Assembly (NCBI GenBank): GCA_029865265.1
Contig: JAOUHG010000015.1
Coordinates: 1-64,000 of the forward strand
Reading direction: 5' to 3'
Length of the DNA: 64,000 nucleotides
From: Candidatus Krumholzibacteriia bacterium
Lineage (GTDB): Bacteria; Krumholzibacteriota; Krumholzibacteriia; WVZY01; JAKEHA01
Shown: positions 48,801 to 56,731 of the stretch, one piece after another
Position numbering within the stretch: the stretch's first letter is position 1
Layout: each line of letters opens with the position of its first letter
The notes under the pieces: generated by a model
What the model saw: the letters and a program-made list of their open reading frames with translations, nothing else
The model's database searches: none
Told to the model about the DNA's origin: nothing
Made by a program: the position numbers and the translations under genes

Positions 48801-51557
48801 ATGAAGCCAGACCGAGTGCGGGGCATTCCCCATTACAACATCGCGCAGATGCGCGTGGACCTCTGGAACGAGCTGCGGAGCGGATCCGCCGGTTTGTCCG
48901 TTGCCCGCCCCGGGGGCGCCGGAAAGCGCCGGCGCGAGAAGGTGGCCGAGACGCTGGCCAGCCTGGCTGGAATCGAGCAGTACTTCGCCTTTCCGGGCCT
49001 GTCGCGCGTGCGCGCCTTCGAGAAGGTGCTCGCGCGCGGCGAGTACCCCGCGCTTGCGCGCCAGGTGGCGGAGACGGCGCAGTTGCTGGTGAGCGATGCC
49101 TACCGCGGTGAGCTGGACGTGTACGCCGAGGACGATGACGATGAGGAGGGCCGCGCCTCGCGTTTTCTGCCGACCGACGCACCCAGACGCAAGCACTTCG
49201 AGGTGCTCTTCGTTGAGGATCTGGCGGAGGCGGAGGAGCAGGCCTTCCTGGACAGGCTGCGTGATCTGCGCCGTATCGACGACGAATTCGTGTTCGATGT
49301 GGTCCTGCAACATTCCTTTCAGGATGCGCTGGTGGCCCTGTTGGCCAACATGAATATCCAGGCGGTTGTCATTCGCTACGCACCGTCGTTTCCGACGCGC
49401 GGGATTTCGCCGCTGGTGAAGCCCTTTGTGGGGCCCGCGCTCGGGCATGACTACGCGGCCAAGCCCCGGCCGGAACTGGGTCCCATCCTGGGGGCGCTGA
49501 TCAGGAAGTTCCGCCCCGAGCTGGACGTGTACTACATCACCGACACGGCGCTGACCAACCTGAGGACCAGCACGCTGCAGATCTTTCGCCGGATCTTCTA
49601 CGGACGCGAGGACCTGCAGGAGCTGTGCCTGACCATCCTGCGCGGCATCCGCGAACGCTACGAGACACCGTTCTTCTCCGCGCTCAAGGAGTACAGCCGC
49701 AAGCCCACCGGCGTGTTTCACGCCATGCCGATTTCGCGCGGCAACTCCGTGTTCCGGTCGCACTGGATGCGGGACTTCGGAGAGTTCTACGGACGGAACA
49801 TGTTTCTCGCGGAAACGTCGGCCACCACCGGCGGCCTGGATTCGCTCCTGCAGCCCACCGGGACGCTCAAGCGGGCCCAGGAGAAGGCCGCGGTGGCGTA
49901 CGGTGCCAAGCGAACTTATTTCGTGACCAACGGAACGTCCACTGCGAACAAGATCGTGGTGCAGGCACTGGTGGAGCCCGGGGACCTCGTCCTGGTCGAT
50001 CGAGACTGTCACAAGTCGCACCACTACGGCCTGGTATTGTCCGGCGCCTATCCCGTGTACCTGGATTCCTATCCCATCGAGGAGTACTCCATGTACGGCG
50101 CGGTGCCGTTGGAGAGCATTCGCGAGAAACTGCTCCTGCTCAAGAGCGCGGGCCGGCTGGACAAGGTCAGGATGCTGCTCCTAACCAACTGCACGTTCGA
50201 CGGCCTGGTCTACAACGTGCGTCGTGTGATGGAGCAGGTGCTGGCGATAAAGCCCGACATGATCTTTCTGTGGGATGAGGCCTGGTTCGCCTTCGCCGGG
50301 TTTACCAGCACATACCGGCAACGAACCGCCATGTATACGGCCAATGAACTGGCGCAACGCTACCGCAGCGACGAGTACCGCGTCGAGTACGAGAACCACC
50401 TGCGCTCGCTGGCGCCAGGCGAGGCGCCGCGTCTCCCCGACCCGGACAAGGTGATGCTGCGCGTGTACTCCACCCAGAGCACCCACAAGACCCTGAGCAG
50501 TTTCCGCCAGGGATCCATGGTGCACATCTGGGACGAGGATTTTCGCCGCCGCGCGGAGGCGACGTTCCACGAGGCATACATGACGCACACGTCCACCTCC
50601 CCCAACTACCAAATACTGGCCTCGCTCGACGTGGGCCGGCGCCAGGTGCAGTTTGAGGGATACGAGCTGGTTGAGAAGAGCATCGAAATGGCGATGCTGC
50701 TGCGGGCGCGCATCCAGGACCATAAGCAGCTGCGGAAGTATTTCGATGTGCTCACCGTGAAGGACTTCATTCCCGACCAGCACCGGACGAGCGGGCTCGG
50801 CGAGTATTACGACCGGGAGCGGGGGTGGAATCGCATGGAGTCGGCGTGGGAGCAGGACGAGTTTGTTCTCGATCCCACCAAGATCACGCTGTTCATCGGC
50901 CGCACCGGTGTCGACGGGGACACATTCAAGAATCGTTTCCTGATGGACCGGTTCAACATTCAAATCAACAAGACCTCGCGTAACACGGTCTTATTCATGA
51001 CCAACATCGGCACCACTCGGGGCAGCGTGGCCTATCTGGTGAATGCGCTGCTGCGGATTGCCGACGAGTTGGATGAGCACTTCCGGTCTCTGAACCGCAG
51101 GGAGAAGGAAATGGCGCGCAAGCGAATCAAGTCCCTCACCCAGGAGGTGCCGCCGCTTCCGGACTTCAGCCGCTTTCACCATTCGTTCCAGGCCGTGCCC
51201 AGCGTTCCCGGCGGGGATTTGCGCGAGGCATATTTTCTGGCCTGCGACGAGAACAAGATCGAGTACGCCATGCTCGACGAGTGCGGGCACATGCTCCGGG
51301 AGGGGCTCGAGCCGGTGTCGGCTTCGTTTGTCATTCCCTACCCGCCGGGGTTTCCAGTTCTGGTTCCCGGGCAGGTGGTGAGTCCGGCCATCGTGGAGTT
51401 CCTGCAGGCTCTGGACGTGAAGGAGATCCATGGCTACCGCGCAGACCTGGGACTGAAAATATTCACCCGCGGTGCGTTGGATCGGGAGAAAACCGCGACC
51501 GCAATGGGCATGTCCCGGCCCGCTAGCATTCCGTCGTTAACCAAGTTGAAGAAGTGA
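48801..51557 (+). CDS. Orn/Lys/Arg decarboxylase family PLP enzyme
   Basis: This 918-aa protein has a long N-terminal wing region (~1-330) and then the aminotransferase-fold core. The core contains NGTSTANKIVVQALVEPGDLVLVDRDCHKSHHYG, FLWDEAWFAFAGF and STQSTHKTLSSFRQGSM with PLP-Lys563. These are the motifs of inducible-type ornithine, lysine and arginine decarboxylases. It is about 200 residues longer than the E. coli enzymes. Which amino acid is used cannot be read from motifs. The aminotransferase, nitrilase and aldehyde dehydrogenase around it fit arginine via agmatine to putrescine and GABA. The ATG lies six bases after the VOC gene without a clear ribosome site. Confidence 0.88.
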   Translation: MKPDRVRGIPHYNIAQMRVDLWNELRSGSAGLSVARPGGAGKRRREKVAETLASLAGIEQYFAFPGLSRVRAFEKVLARGEYPALARQVAETAQLLVSDAYRGELDVYAEDDDDEEGRASRFLPTDAPRRKHFEVLFVEDLAEAEEQAFLDRLRDLRRIDDEFVFDVVLQHSFQDALVALLANMNIQAVVIRYAPSFPTRGISPLVKPFVGPALGHDYAAKPRPELGPILGALIRKFRPELDVYYITDTALTNLRTSTLQIFRRIFYGREDLQELCLTILRGIRERYETPFFSALKEYSRKPTGVFHAMPISRGNSVFRSHWMRDFGEFYGRNMFLAETSATTGGLDSLLQPTGTLKRAQEKAAVAYGAKRTYFVTNGTSTANKIVVQALVEPGDLVLVDRDCHKSHHYGLVLSGAYPVYLDSYPIEEYSMYGAVPLESIREKLLLLKSAGRLDKVRMLLLTNCTFDGLVYNVRRVMEQVLAIKPDMIFLWDEAWFAFAGFTSTYRQRTAMYTANELAQRYRSDEYRVEYENHLRSLAPGEAPRLPDPDKVMLRVYSTQSTHKTLSSFRQGSMVHIWDEDFRRRAEATFHEAYMTHTSTSPNYQILASLDVGRRQVQFEGYELVEKSIEMAMLLRARIQDHKQLRKYFDVLTVKDFIPDQHRTSGLGEYYDRERGWNRMESAWEQDEFVLDPTKITLFIGRTGVDGDTFKNRFLMDRFNIQINKTSRNTVLFMTNIGTTRGSVAYLVNALLRIADELDEHFRSLNRREKEMARKRIKSLTQEVPPLPDFSRFHHSFQAVPSVPGGDLREAYFLACDENKIEYAMLDECGHMLREGLEPVSASFVIPYPPGFPVLVPGQVVSPAIVEFLQALDVKEIHGYRADLGLKIFTRGALDREKTATAMGMSRPASIPSLTKLKK

Positions 51558-51562
51558 GGATT

Positions 51563-53047
51563 ATGCCCAAGCAACTGCCAGTCAAACCACTACGAAGCGT
51601 CTCGGACATCCGCCGGTTCTTTCATCGTAATGAGGTGCCGATCTATTTCATCAGCGCCACCAATTTCAACCTTCTGGGCGCGGACGAATGGATCAAGGGA
51701 TTCCGGTTCATCGCCTACATCGAGTGCTTCGACGGATTGCATCCCAACGTGTTCTCACCCGGCGAGGAACTCCCCCATGAGGAGTTTCAGAGCATAGAGG
51801 ACATCAACAACTATCTCCTGTCGCACCCGGAGGTGGTCGCATTTGTGGAGGCGCGAAAACACGATGGCAAGGCGGGCAAGGCCCTGTTTCTGATGTTCGA
51901 CGAGAAGACGGAGGCGCTGGCAAAGAAGCTCGGGCTCGAGATCTGTTTTCCGTCGGCGGAAATGCGGACCTTCCTGGACAACAAGGTGAATACCAATCGC
52001 ATCGCGGAGAAGGCCGGGGTGCCGTGCGTGCCCTATGTGCTGTCGCCTGTGCGCGACTATGACCACCTGCGCTCGCTTACCAAACGTCTGGGAGAACACC
52101 TTGTCATCCAGACCCCGTTTGGAGATTCCGGGCACACGACATTCTTCATCTCCACGCGCGAGGACTTTGCGCGGCACCGCGATGAGATCATCGGCGAGAA
52201 GGAAGTCAAGATCATGAAGCGCATCCGCTGCCGGGGTGCGGCCATCGAGGCGTGCGTGACGCGGCATGGCACCATCGTGGCGCCGCTCATGACCGAGCTG
52301 GTGGGATTTTCGGAACTGACGCCGTACCGCGGCGGCTGGTGCGGCAACGAGATCTACCCGGAGGCGTTCACCGCCACCATCCGGCGCAACGCGCGCAAGT
52401 ACACGCAGATGTTCGGCGACCAGCTGCGGCAGGAGGGATACAAGGGCTACTTCGAGCTGGATTTCCTGGTGGACCAGGACTCACGGGAGCTCTATCTGGG
52501 GGAGCTGAATCCGCGTGTCACCGGGGCAAGTTCCATCACCAACCACGCGGTGTTCGCGCTGGCGGATGCGCCGTTGTTTATCTTCCACATTCTGGAGTGG
52601 ATGGATCAACCCTACCAGTTGAACGTCCGTTCCCTCAACGCGCGCTGGGCGCGACCCGAGAACATCGACCGCTGGAGCCAGCTGGTGATCAAGCACACCC
52701 GCAACACCATCGAGCAGGTGACGTCGGCGCCCCGCTCCGGCATCTGGCGCATGCAGCCGGATGGGCGGATCAAGTTCAACCGAATGGATACGCACCGCCG
52801 CGCGGTGGAGTCCGCGGACGAGGCGTTCTTTCTGCGCATCACCGGTGAGGGGGATTATCTGTACGAGGGCGCGGACATGGGCATTCTGGTCATGCGCGAT
52901 CGCCTCATGACCAACGACTTCAAACTGACCGACCGCGCGCGCCGCTGGATCGACGCCATTCGCGCCAGTTACCGGGCCGAGGCACCTTCCAACCACCAGG
53001 CCATCGCCAACCAGATCCGCGACGCCGCCGAATTCAAGATGATGTAG
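51563..53047 (+). CDS. ATP-grasp ligase (biotin-carboxylase-like)
   Basis: This ~494-aa protein shows the ATP-grasp fold. RTFLDNKVNTNRIAEKAGVPCVPYVL is a pre-ATP segment, and EHLVIQTPFGDSGHTTFFIS binds ATP. IMKRIRCRGAAIEACVT and YFELDFLVDQDSRELYLGELNPRVTGASSIT carry the metal-binding Glu and Asn. No biotin-carrier or carboxyltransferase genes are near, so an amide-forming ligase is more likely than a carboxylase. It may attach an amino acid to the amine made by the decarboxylase upstream. ATG 51563 has GAGGA upstream; GTG 51554 is an alternative. Confidence 0.82.
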   Translation: MPKQLPVKPLRSVSDIRRFFHRNEVPIYFISATNFNLLGADEWIKGFRFIAYIECFDGLHPNVFSPGEELPHEEFQSIEDINNYLLSHPEVVAFVEARKHDGKAGKALFLMFDEKTEALAKKLGLEICFPSAEMRTFLDNKVNTNRIAEKAGVPCVPYVLSPVRDYDHLRSLTKRLGEHLVIQTPFGDSGHTTFFISTREDFARHRDEIIGEKEVKIMKRIRCRGAAIEACVTRHGTIVAPLMTELVGFSELTPYRGGWCGNEIYPEAFTATIRRNARKYTQMFGDQLRQEGYKGYFELDFLVDQDSRELYLGELNPRVTGASSITNHAVFALADAPLFIFHILEWMDQPYQLNVRSLNARWARPENIDRWSQLVIKHTRNTIEQVTSAPRSGIWRMQPDGRIKFNRMDTHRRAVESADEAFFLRITGEGDYLYEGADMGILVMRDRLMTNDFKLTDRARRWIDAIRASYRAEAPSNHQAIANQIRDAAEFKMM

Positions 53048-53050
53048 GAA

Positions 53051-54499
53051 ATGGAGAGCACCGTGAGCTACCGCGATATCCTGAAGACGCAGAACTACAT
53101 TGCCGGACGCTGGAGCGCGGAGGGCGCCGGGAAGACCGCAGTTGCGGACAAGTACTCCGGCGCGGAACTGGCCACCCTCCCGCTGGCGACGCCGGCGCAG
53201 ATGGACGCCGCCATCGTGGCGGCGCTGGGAGCTGCGCGCGAGTTCGGCGCGTGGTCGGCGGGCAAGCGCGCGGCGGCGTTGGAGCGCGTGCGCACGCACT
53301 TGCAGGCGCATAAGGAGGCGTTCGCCGATCTCATCGTGAAGGAGGCCGGCAAGCCGCTCGGCTACGCGCGCAACGAGATCGACCGCTGCCTGACCACGCT
53401 GGGGACCGCGGCCGCCGAGGCACTGCGTTTTTCCGGCGAGGCGGTTCCGCTGGACTTCGACGCGGGGGAGGGCAAGACCGCCTTCACCAAGCGCTTTCCC
53501 ATCGGGGTGGTGGCGTGCATCACGCCATTCAACTTTCCGCTCAACCTGGTGCTGCACAAGGTGGCGCCGGCGCTGGCGGTGGGCTGCACGGTGATCGTGA
53601 AGCCGGCGCCGCAGGCGCCGCTCTCCACGCTGGCGCTGGCCGGCCTGATCGACACGGCGGATTATCCGGCGGGTGTGTTCAACGCCCTGGCGTGCGACAT
53701 CCCGGTGGCGGAGCAGTTGGTGACGGACGAGCGCATCGCGATGCTGTCGTTCACCGGCAGCGAGAAGGTGGGCTGGCACCTCAAGAGCATCTGCGGGCGC
53801 AAGCGCGTGGTGCTGGAGCTGGGCGGCAACGCGGCGGTGCTGGTGGACGAGAGCGCTGACGTTGACGCGGCAGCGCGACTGGTCGCGAAGGGTGCGTACC
53901 TCTACGCGGGACAGGTGTGCATTTCCACACAGCGCATCTTCGTGGTGGACACGGTGTACGACGCCTTCACCAATAGGCTTTTGAAGGAGATCGAGGCGGT
54001 GCGCGTGGGCGACCCCGGTGACCCGGAGGTAATCGTTGGGCCGATGATCGACAAAGGACACCTGCGTCGCGTGGAAAGCTGGGTGGCGGAAGCGGTTTCC
54101 GGCGGTGCGAAGGTCCTCGCGGGTGGTGGCGTGCGGGACGAGAAGCACAACGTCTACGAACCCACGCTGCTCACGCAAACCAGGCCGGACATGAAGGTCA
54201 ACCGCGAGGAAGTGTTCGGTCCGGTCGCGGTGCTGGAGAAGGTGGCGAGCTTCGAAGAGGCCGTCGCGCGCACCAACGACAGCCAGTTCGGGCTCCAGGC
54301 GGGGGTCTTCACCAACGACTTCCGCCACGTGAAGATGGCGCACGAGAAGCTCGAGGTGGGCGGCATCATGATCAACAATGTGCCCGGGTTCCGCGTGGAC
54401 AGCATGCCCTACGGTGGTGTCAAGAACTCCGGCGTCGGGCGCGAGGGCATCCGCTACGCCATGGAGGAGATGACCGAGCCGCGCCTGCTGGTGTACTGA
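53051..54499 (+). CDS. NAD(P)-dependent aldehyde dehydrogenase
   Basis: This 482-aa enzyme has VACITPFNFPLNLVLHKVAPALAVG (conserved Asn), FTGSEKVGWHL, VVLELGGNAAV with Glu256 and AGQVCISTQRIFV with nucleophile Cys290. These are all the catalytic residues of the family. It oxidises an aldehyde to an acid. It is the final gene of the aminotransferase operon and would oxidise the aldehyde left by transamination of a diamine or amino acid. The start is three bases after the preceding stop; GTG 53063 is an alternative. It converges with the WD40 gene. Confidence 0.93.
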   Translation: MESTVSYRDILKTQNYIAGRWSAEGAGKTAVADKYSGAELATLPLATPAQMDAAIVAALGAAREFGAWSAGKRAAALERVRTHLQAHKEAFADLIVKEAGKPLGYARNEIDRCLTTLGTAAAEALRFSGEAVPLDFDAGEGKTAFTKRFPIGVVACITPFNFPLNLVLHKVAPALAVGCTVIVKPAPQAPLSTLALAGLIDTADYPAGVFNALACDIPVAEQLVTDERIAMLSFTGSEKVGWHLKSICGRKRVVLELGGNAAVLVDESADVDAAARLVAKGAYLYAGQVCISTQRIFVVDTVYDAFTNRLLKEIEAVRVGDPGDPEVIVGPMIDKGHLRRVESWVAEAVSGGAKVLAGGGVRDEKHNVYEPTLLTQTRPDMKVNREEVFGPVAVLEKVASFEEAVARTNDSQFGLQAGVFTNDFRHVKMAHEKLEVGGIMINNVPGFRVDSMPYGGVKNSGVGREGIRYAMEEMTEPRLLVY

Positions 54500-54512
54500 G
54501 CGCGGCGCACCG

Positions 54513-56579
54513 CTACTTTGCGTCCCACAGGCGCGCGCTGCCGTCGGCGGAGGCGGAAACGACGCCCCCGTACGCAGCGGACGCCTCCAGGGAGAGAATT
54601 CGCGCGCCGTGACCGTGCAGGCGGGCGACTTCGCGCCCATCCCCGAGGTCGATGACGCGAACGACAGCATCAGCGCCGGCCACAACGAGGCGCGTCTGGT
54701 CGGGAACGAAACAGGCCGATGCCACCCCATTGAGCTGCCGTGCGTCGAGTACCGCCCCCGTGGCCGCGTTCCATATCCGCACCTCACCTTCCTTCGCAAC
54801 CGAAACGATGCGCGTTCCATCCGCGTCGTAGGCGAGGCTGGTCACCGCGCCCGTGTGTCCGCGCAACACGCGCAGCGTGTCGCCGGTGGCCACGTTCCAC
54901 AGGCGAACGACGCCGTCCGTGCACGCGCCGGCCAGCGTGCCGTCGGGTGCGAACGCCACCTTGCTCACCGCGCCCGGGAGTTTGCGAAACTCGCCGCGCG
55001 GCGCGAGGTTCTTCGCGTCCCAGAACTTGAGCGTTGAATCCGCCCCCGCGGTCACCAGCACGCTCCCGTCCGGGGAGACGGCGAGGCCCAGCACCGCCGC
55101 TGAATGCGCCGCGAAGGCCAGCAAGCGGCGCCGCGCCACCGGGTCGAACACCAGCACGTTGCCGCCGCGGTCGGCGGCGAACAGGTGCGAACCGCCGGGG
55201 CTGAATGCAACGCGCGTGGGGAGGTCGGCGCGACCGGTCTCCATGCGCGCGATCTGGGCGCCGGTCGCGACGTTCCACAGGCCGATTTCACGCCGGTCCG
55301 CAGCGCATGCCAGCAGAGATCCGTCGGGGCTCACGCAGGCGTCGTTGGCCGCGGGCGGTGGTTGTGTGTCGTCGGCAACGCGAAACACCGGGACGTCGTC
55401 GGCGTCGCGCGGCCACACGCGCACGCCCCCGTCGGCGCTCCCCACCGCGAGCAGGCCGCGCACCGGATCGACCGCACTGGCGGTGGCGGGGGCGTCGCCC
55501 GCGGTTCGGGTGAGCGGGTTGTCGGTGGCCAACGTCCATTCCCGGAGGATCGCGGAAACGCTGCTTTCGTGGGACGACACATTGGTGACGCGCCGGTTGG
55601 TGCGCGTGTCCCACAACCGCAGGCGCCCGGCGTCGTCGCGGGTCACCATCAGCCGGTCGTTCTCCGCGTAGGCAACGCGCTCCAGTTTGCCGCCCGCGTC
55701 GATGGTGCCGGTGGGCCGGCGCGTGTCCGTTCGCCACTCGAGGACCTTGCCATCGGCAAACCCCGCCGCCAGTCTCGCGCCACTGCTGTTGAACGCCACC
55801 ACCGCCCGCCCCCTGCCGGTGAAGCGCGCCTGCTCCGTCCCGCTGGCGATGCCCAGCACGAGCACGGTGCCGTTGGCCAGGCCGGCGGCAATGGTCGCGT
55901 TGCCGGGGTGGATGGCGACGCCGTTGATGGCCGCGTCCAACGGACCGATGCGGCTTCGCAGGATGCCGGTGGCGGCGTCCCAAATGCCGATGGTGCTGTC
56001 GGTGGATGTGGTCAGGAAGAATGACCCGTCGTGCGCGAAGGCAATTCTCTGGATGGCGCCCGGGTGTGCCTCGATGCGGTACAGGCTGCGGTCGAGGCGC
56101 TGCCACAGATGACGCCACTCCCAGCCGCGCAACTCCGGCGGGGTCGCTTCGAGGCGCACGCGCGCGTCGGCGTTCTCGTGGACCAGGAGGAACGCCTCCG
56201 CGGCCGCGATGGCGTTGACGTAGGCGTCGGCGCGGGCTTCCGCGGCGGTTTCGTTCGCGGCGAGGCTGTGCTGGATGGCCGCGTTCTTGCGGGCGATCTC
56301 GGAGCGCAGCGCGAACGCCAGGGCGGCGATCACCAGCACCAGCGCCACAAGGACAATCTTCCCGCGCCAGCGGATGAGGGCCGCGGACAGGGGTGGCTTC
56401 CGCGCCACGGCGACGGCCTCCGGTGCCACCACGTGCGAGGCCAGCAGGGAGGCCACTTCCGCGCGCAGCGTGGGGTCGTCGCGACAGTGGTCGTCGAGAA
56501 ACGTGTCCCACCGCGACGGGTCCTGGTCGAGGGCGGCGTCGAACAGGGTCTCGATTCGTTGCCAGCGTTCGGAGTCCAT
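54513..56579 (-). CDS. Membrane-anchored WD40 propeller protein, kinase-receptor-like but kinase-less
   Basis: This 688-aa protein begins WQRIETLFDAALDQDPSRWDTFLDDHCRDDPTLRAEVASLL. That segment precedes the kinase domain in many Ser/Thr kinases of Acidobacteria and planctomycetes. No kinase motifs (VAVK, HRDLKPxN, DFG) follow. Instead there is a membrane helix at ~72-92 (IVLVALVLVIAALAFAL), a helical segment containing PPELRGWEWRHLWQRLDR, and about ten WD40-type blades (FAHDGSFFLTTSTDSTIGIWDA ... VVSASADGSARLWDAK). It should scaffold proteins outside the membrane. It looks like a receptor that has lost its kinase. No promoter is recognised. Confidence 0.83.
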   Translation of the reverse strand: MDSERWQRIETLFDAALDQDPSRWDTFLDDHCRDDPTLRAEVASLLASHVVAPEAVAVARKPPLSAALIRWRGKIVLVALVLVIAALAFALRSEIARKNAAIQHSLAANETAAEARADAYVNAIAAAEAFLLVHENADARVRLEATPPELRGWEWRHLWQRLDRSLYRIEAHPGAIQRIAFAHDGSFFLTTSTDSTIGIWDAATGILRSRIGPLDAAINGVAIHPGNATIAAGLANGTVLVLGIASGTEQARFTGRGRAVVAFNSSGARLAAGFADGKVLEWRTDTRRPTGTIDAGGKLERVAYAENDRLMVTRDDAGRLRLWDTRTNRRVTNVSSHESSVSAILREWTLATDNPLTRTAGDAPATASAVDPVRGLLAVGSADGGVRVWPRDADDVPVFRVADDTQPPPAANDACVSPDGSLLACAADRREIGLWNVATGAQIARMETGRADLPTRVAFSPGGSHLFAADRGGNVLVFDPVARRRLLAFAAHSAAVLGLAVSPDGSVLVTAGADSTLKFWDAKNLAPRGEFRKLPGAVSKVAFAPDGTLAGACTDGVVRLWNVATGDTLRVLRGHTGAVTSLAYDADGTRIVSVAKEGEVRIWNAATGAVLDARQLNGVASACFVPDQTRLVVAGADAVVRVIDLGDGREVARLHGHGARILSLEASAAYGGVVSASADGSARLWDAK

Positions 56580-56657
56580 GGGTATTCGCGCCGGTTTGCC
56601 CGGCGGCGTCCCGGCAGTCTACCACCGCCCGGGCGGCGGGGTGAACGAGTGATCGCG

Positions 56658-56680
56658 CCCCGGGCGCAGGTTGCCCGGGG
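56658..56680 (-). terminator. GC hairpin in the gap before the WD40 gene
   Basis: CCCCGGGC-GCAGGTT-GCCCGGGG lies in the 152-base gap between two minus-strand genes. It is downstream of the propeller operon (stop at 56732) and has no T-tract, so it may be a weak terminator. Nothing else is seen in the gap. Confidence 0.4.
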
Positions 56681-56731
56681 GTTCTTGCCAGGCAGGAGGG
56701 TATGGGGGCGAACTGGTCTCCAGCGGCCGTT

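Noticed and set aside
51563-53047. A biotin-dependent carboxylase subunit
   Set aside because: No biotin-carrier or carboxyltransferase gene is present in the operon; the fold only shows ATP-grasp ligase features.
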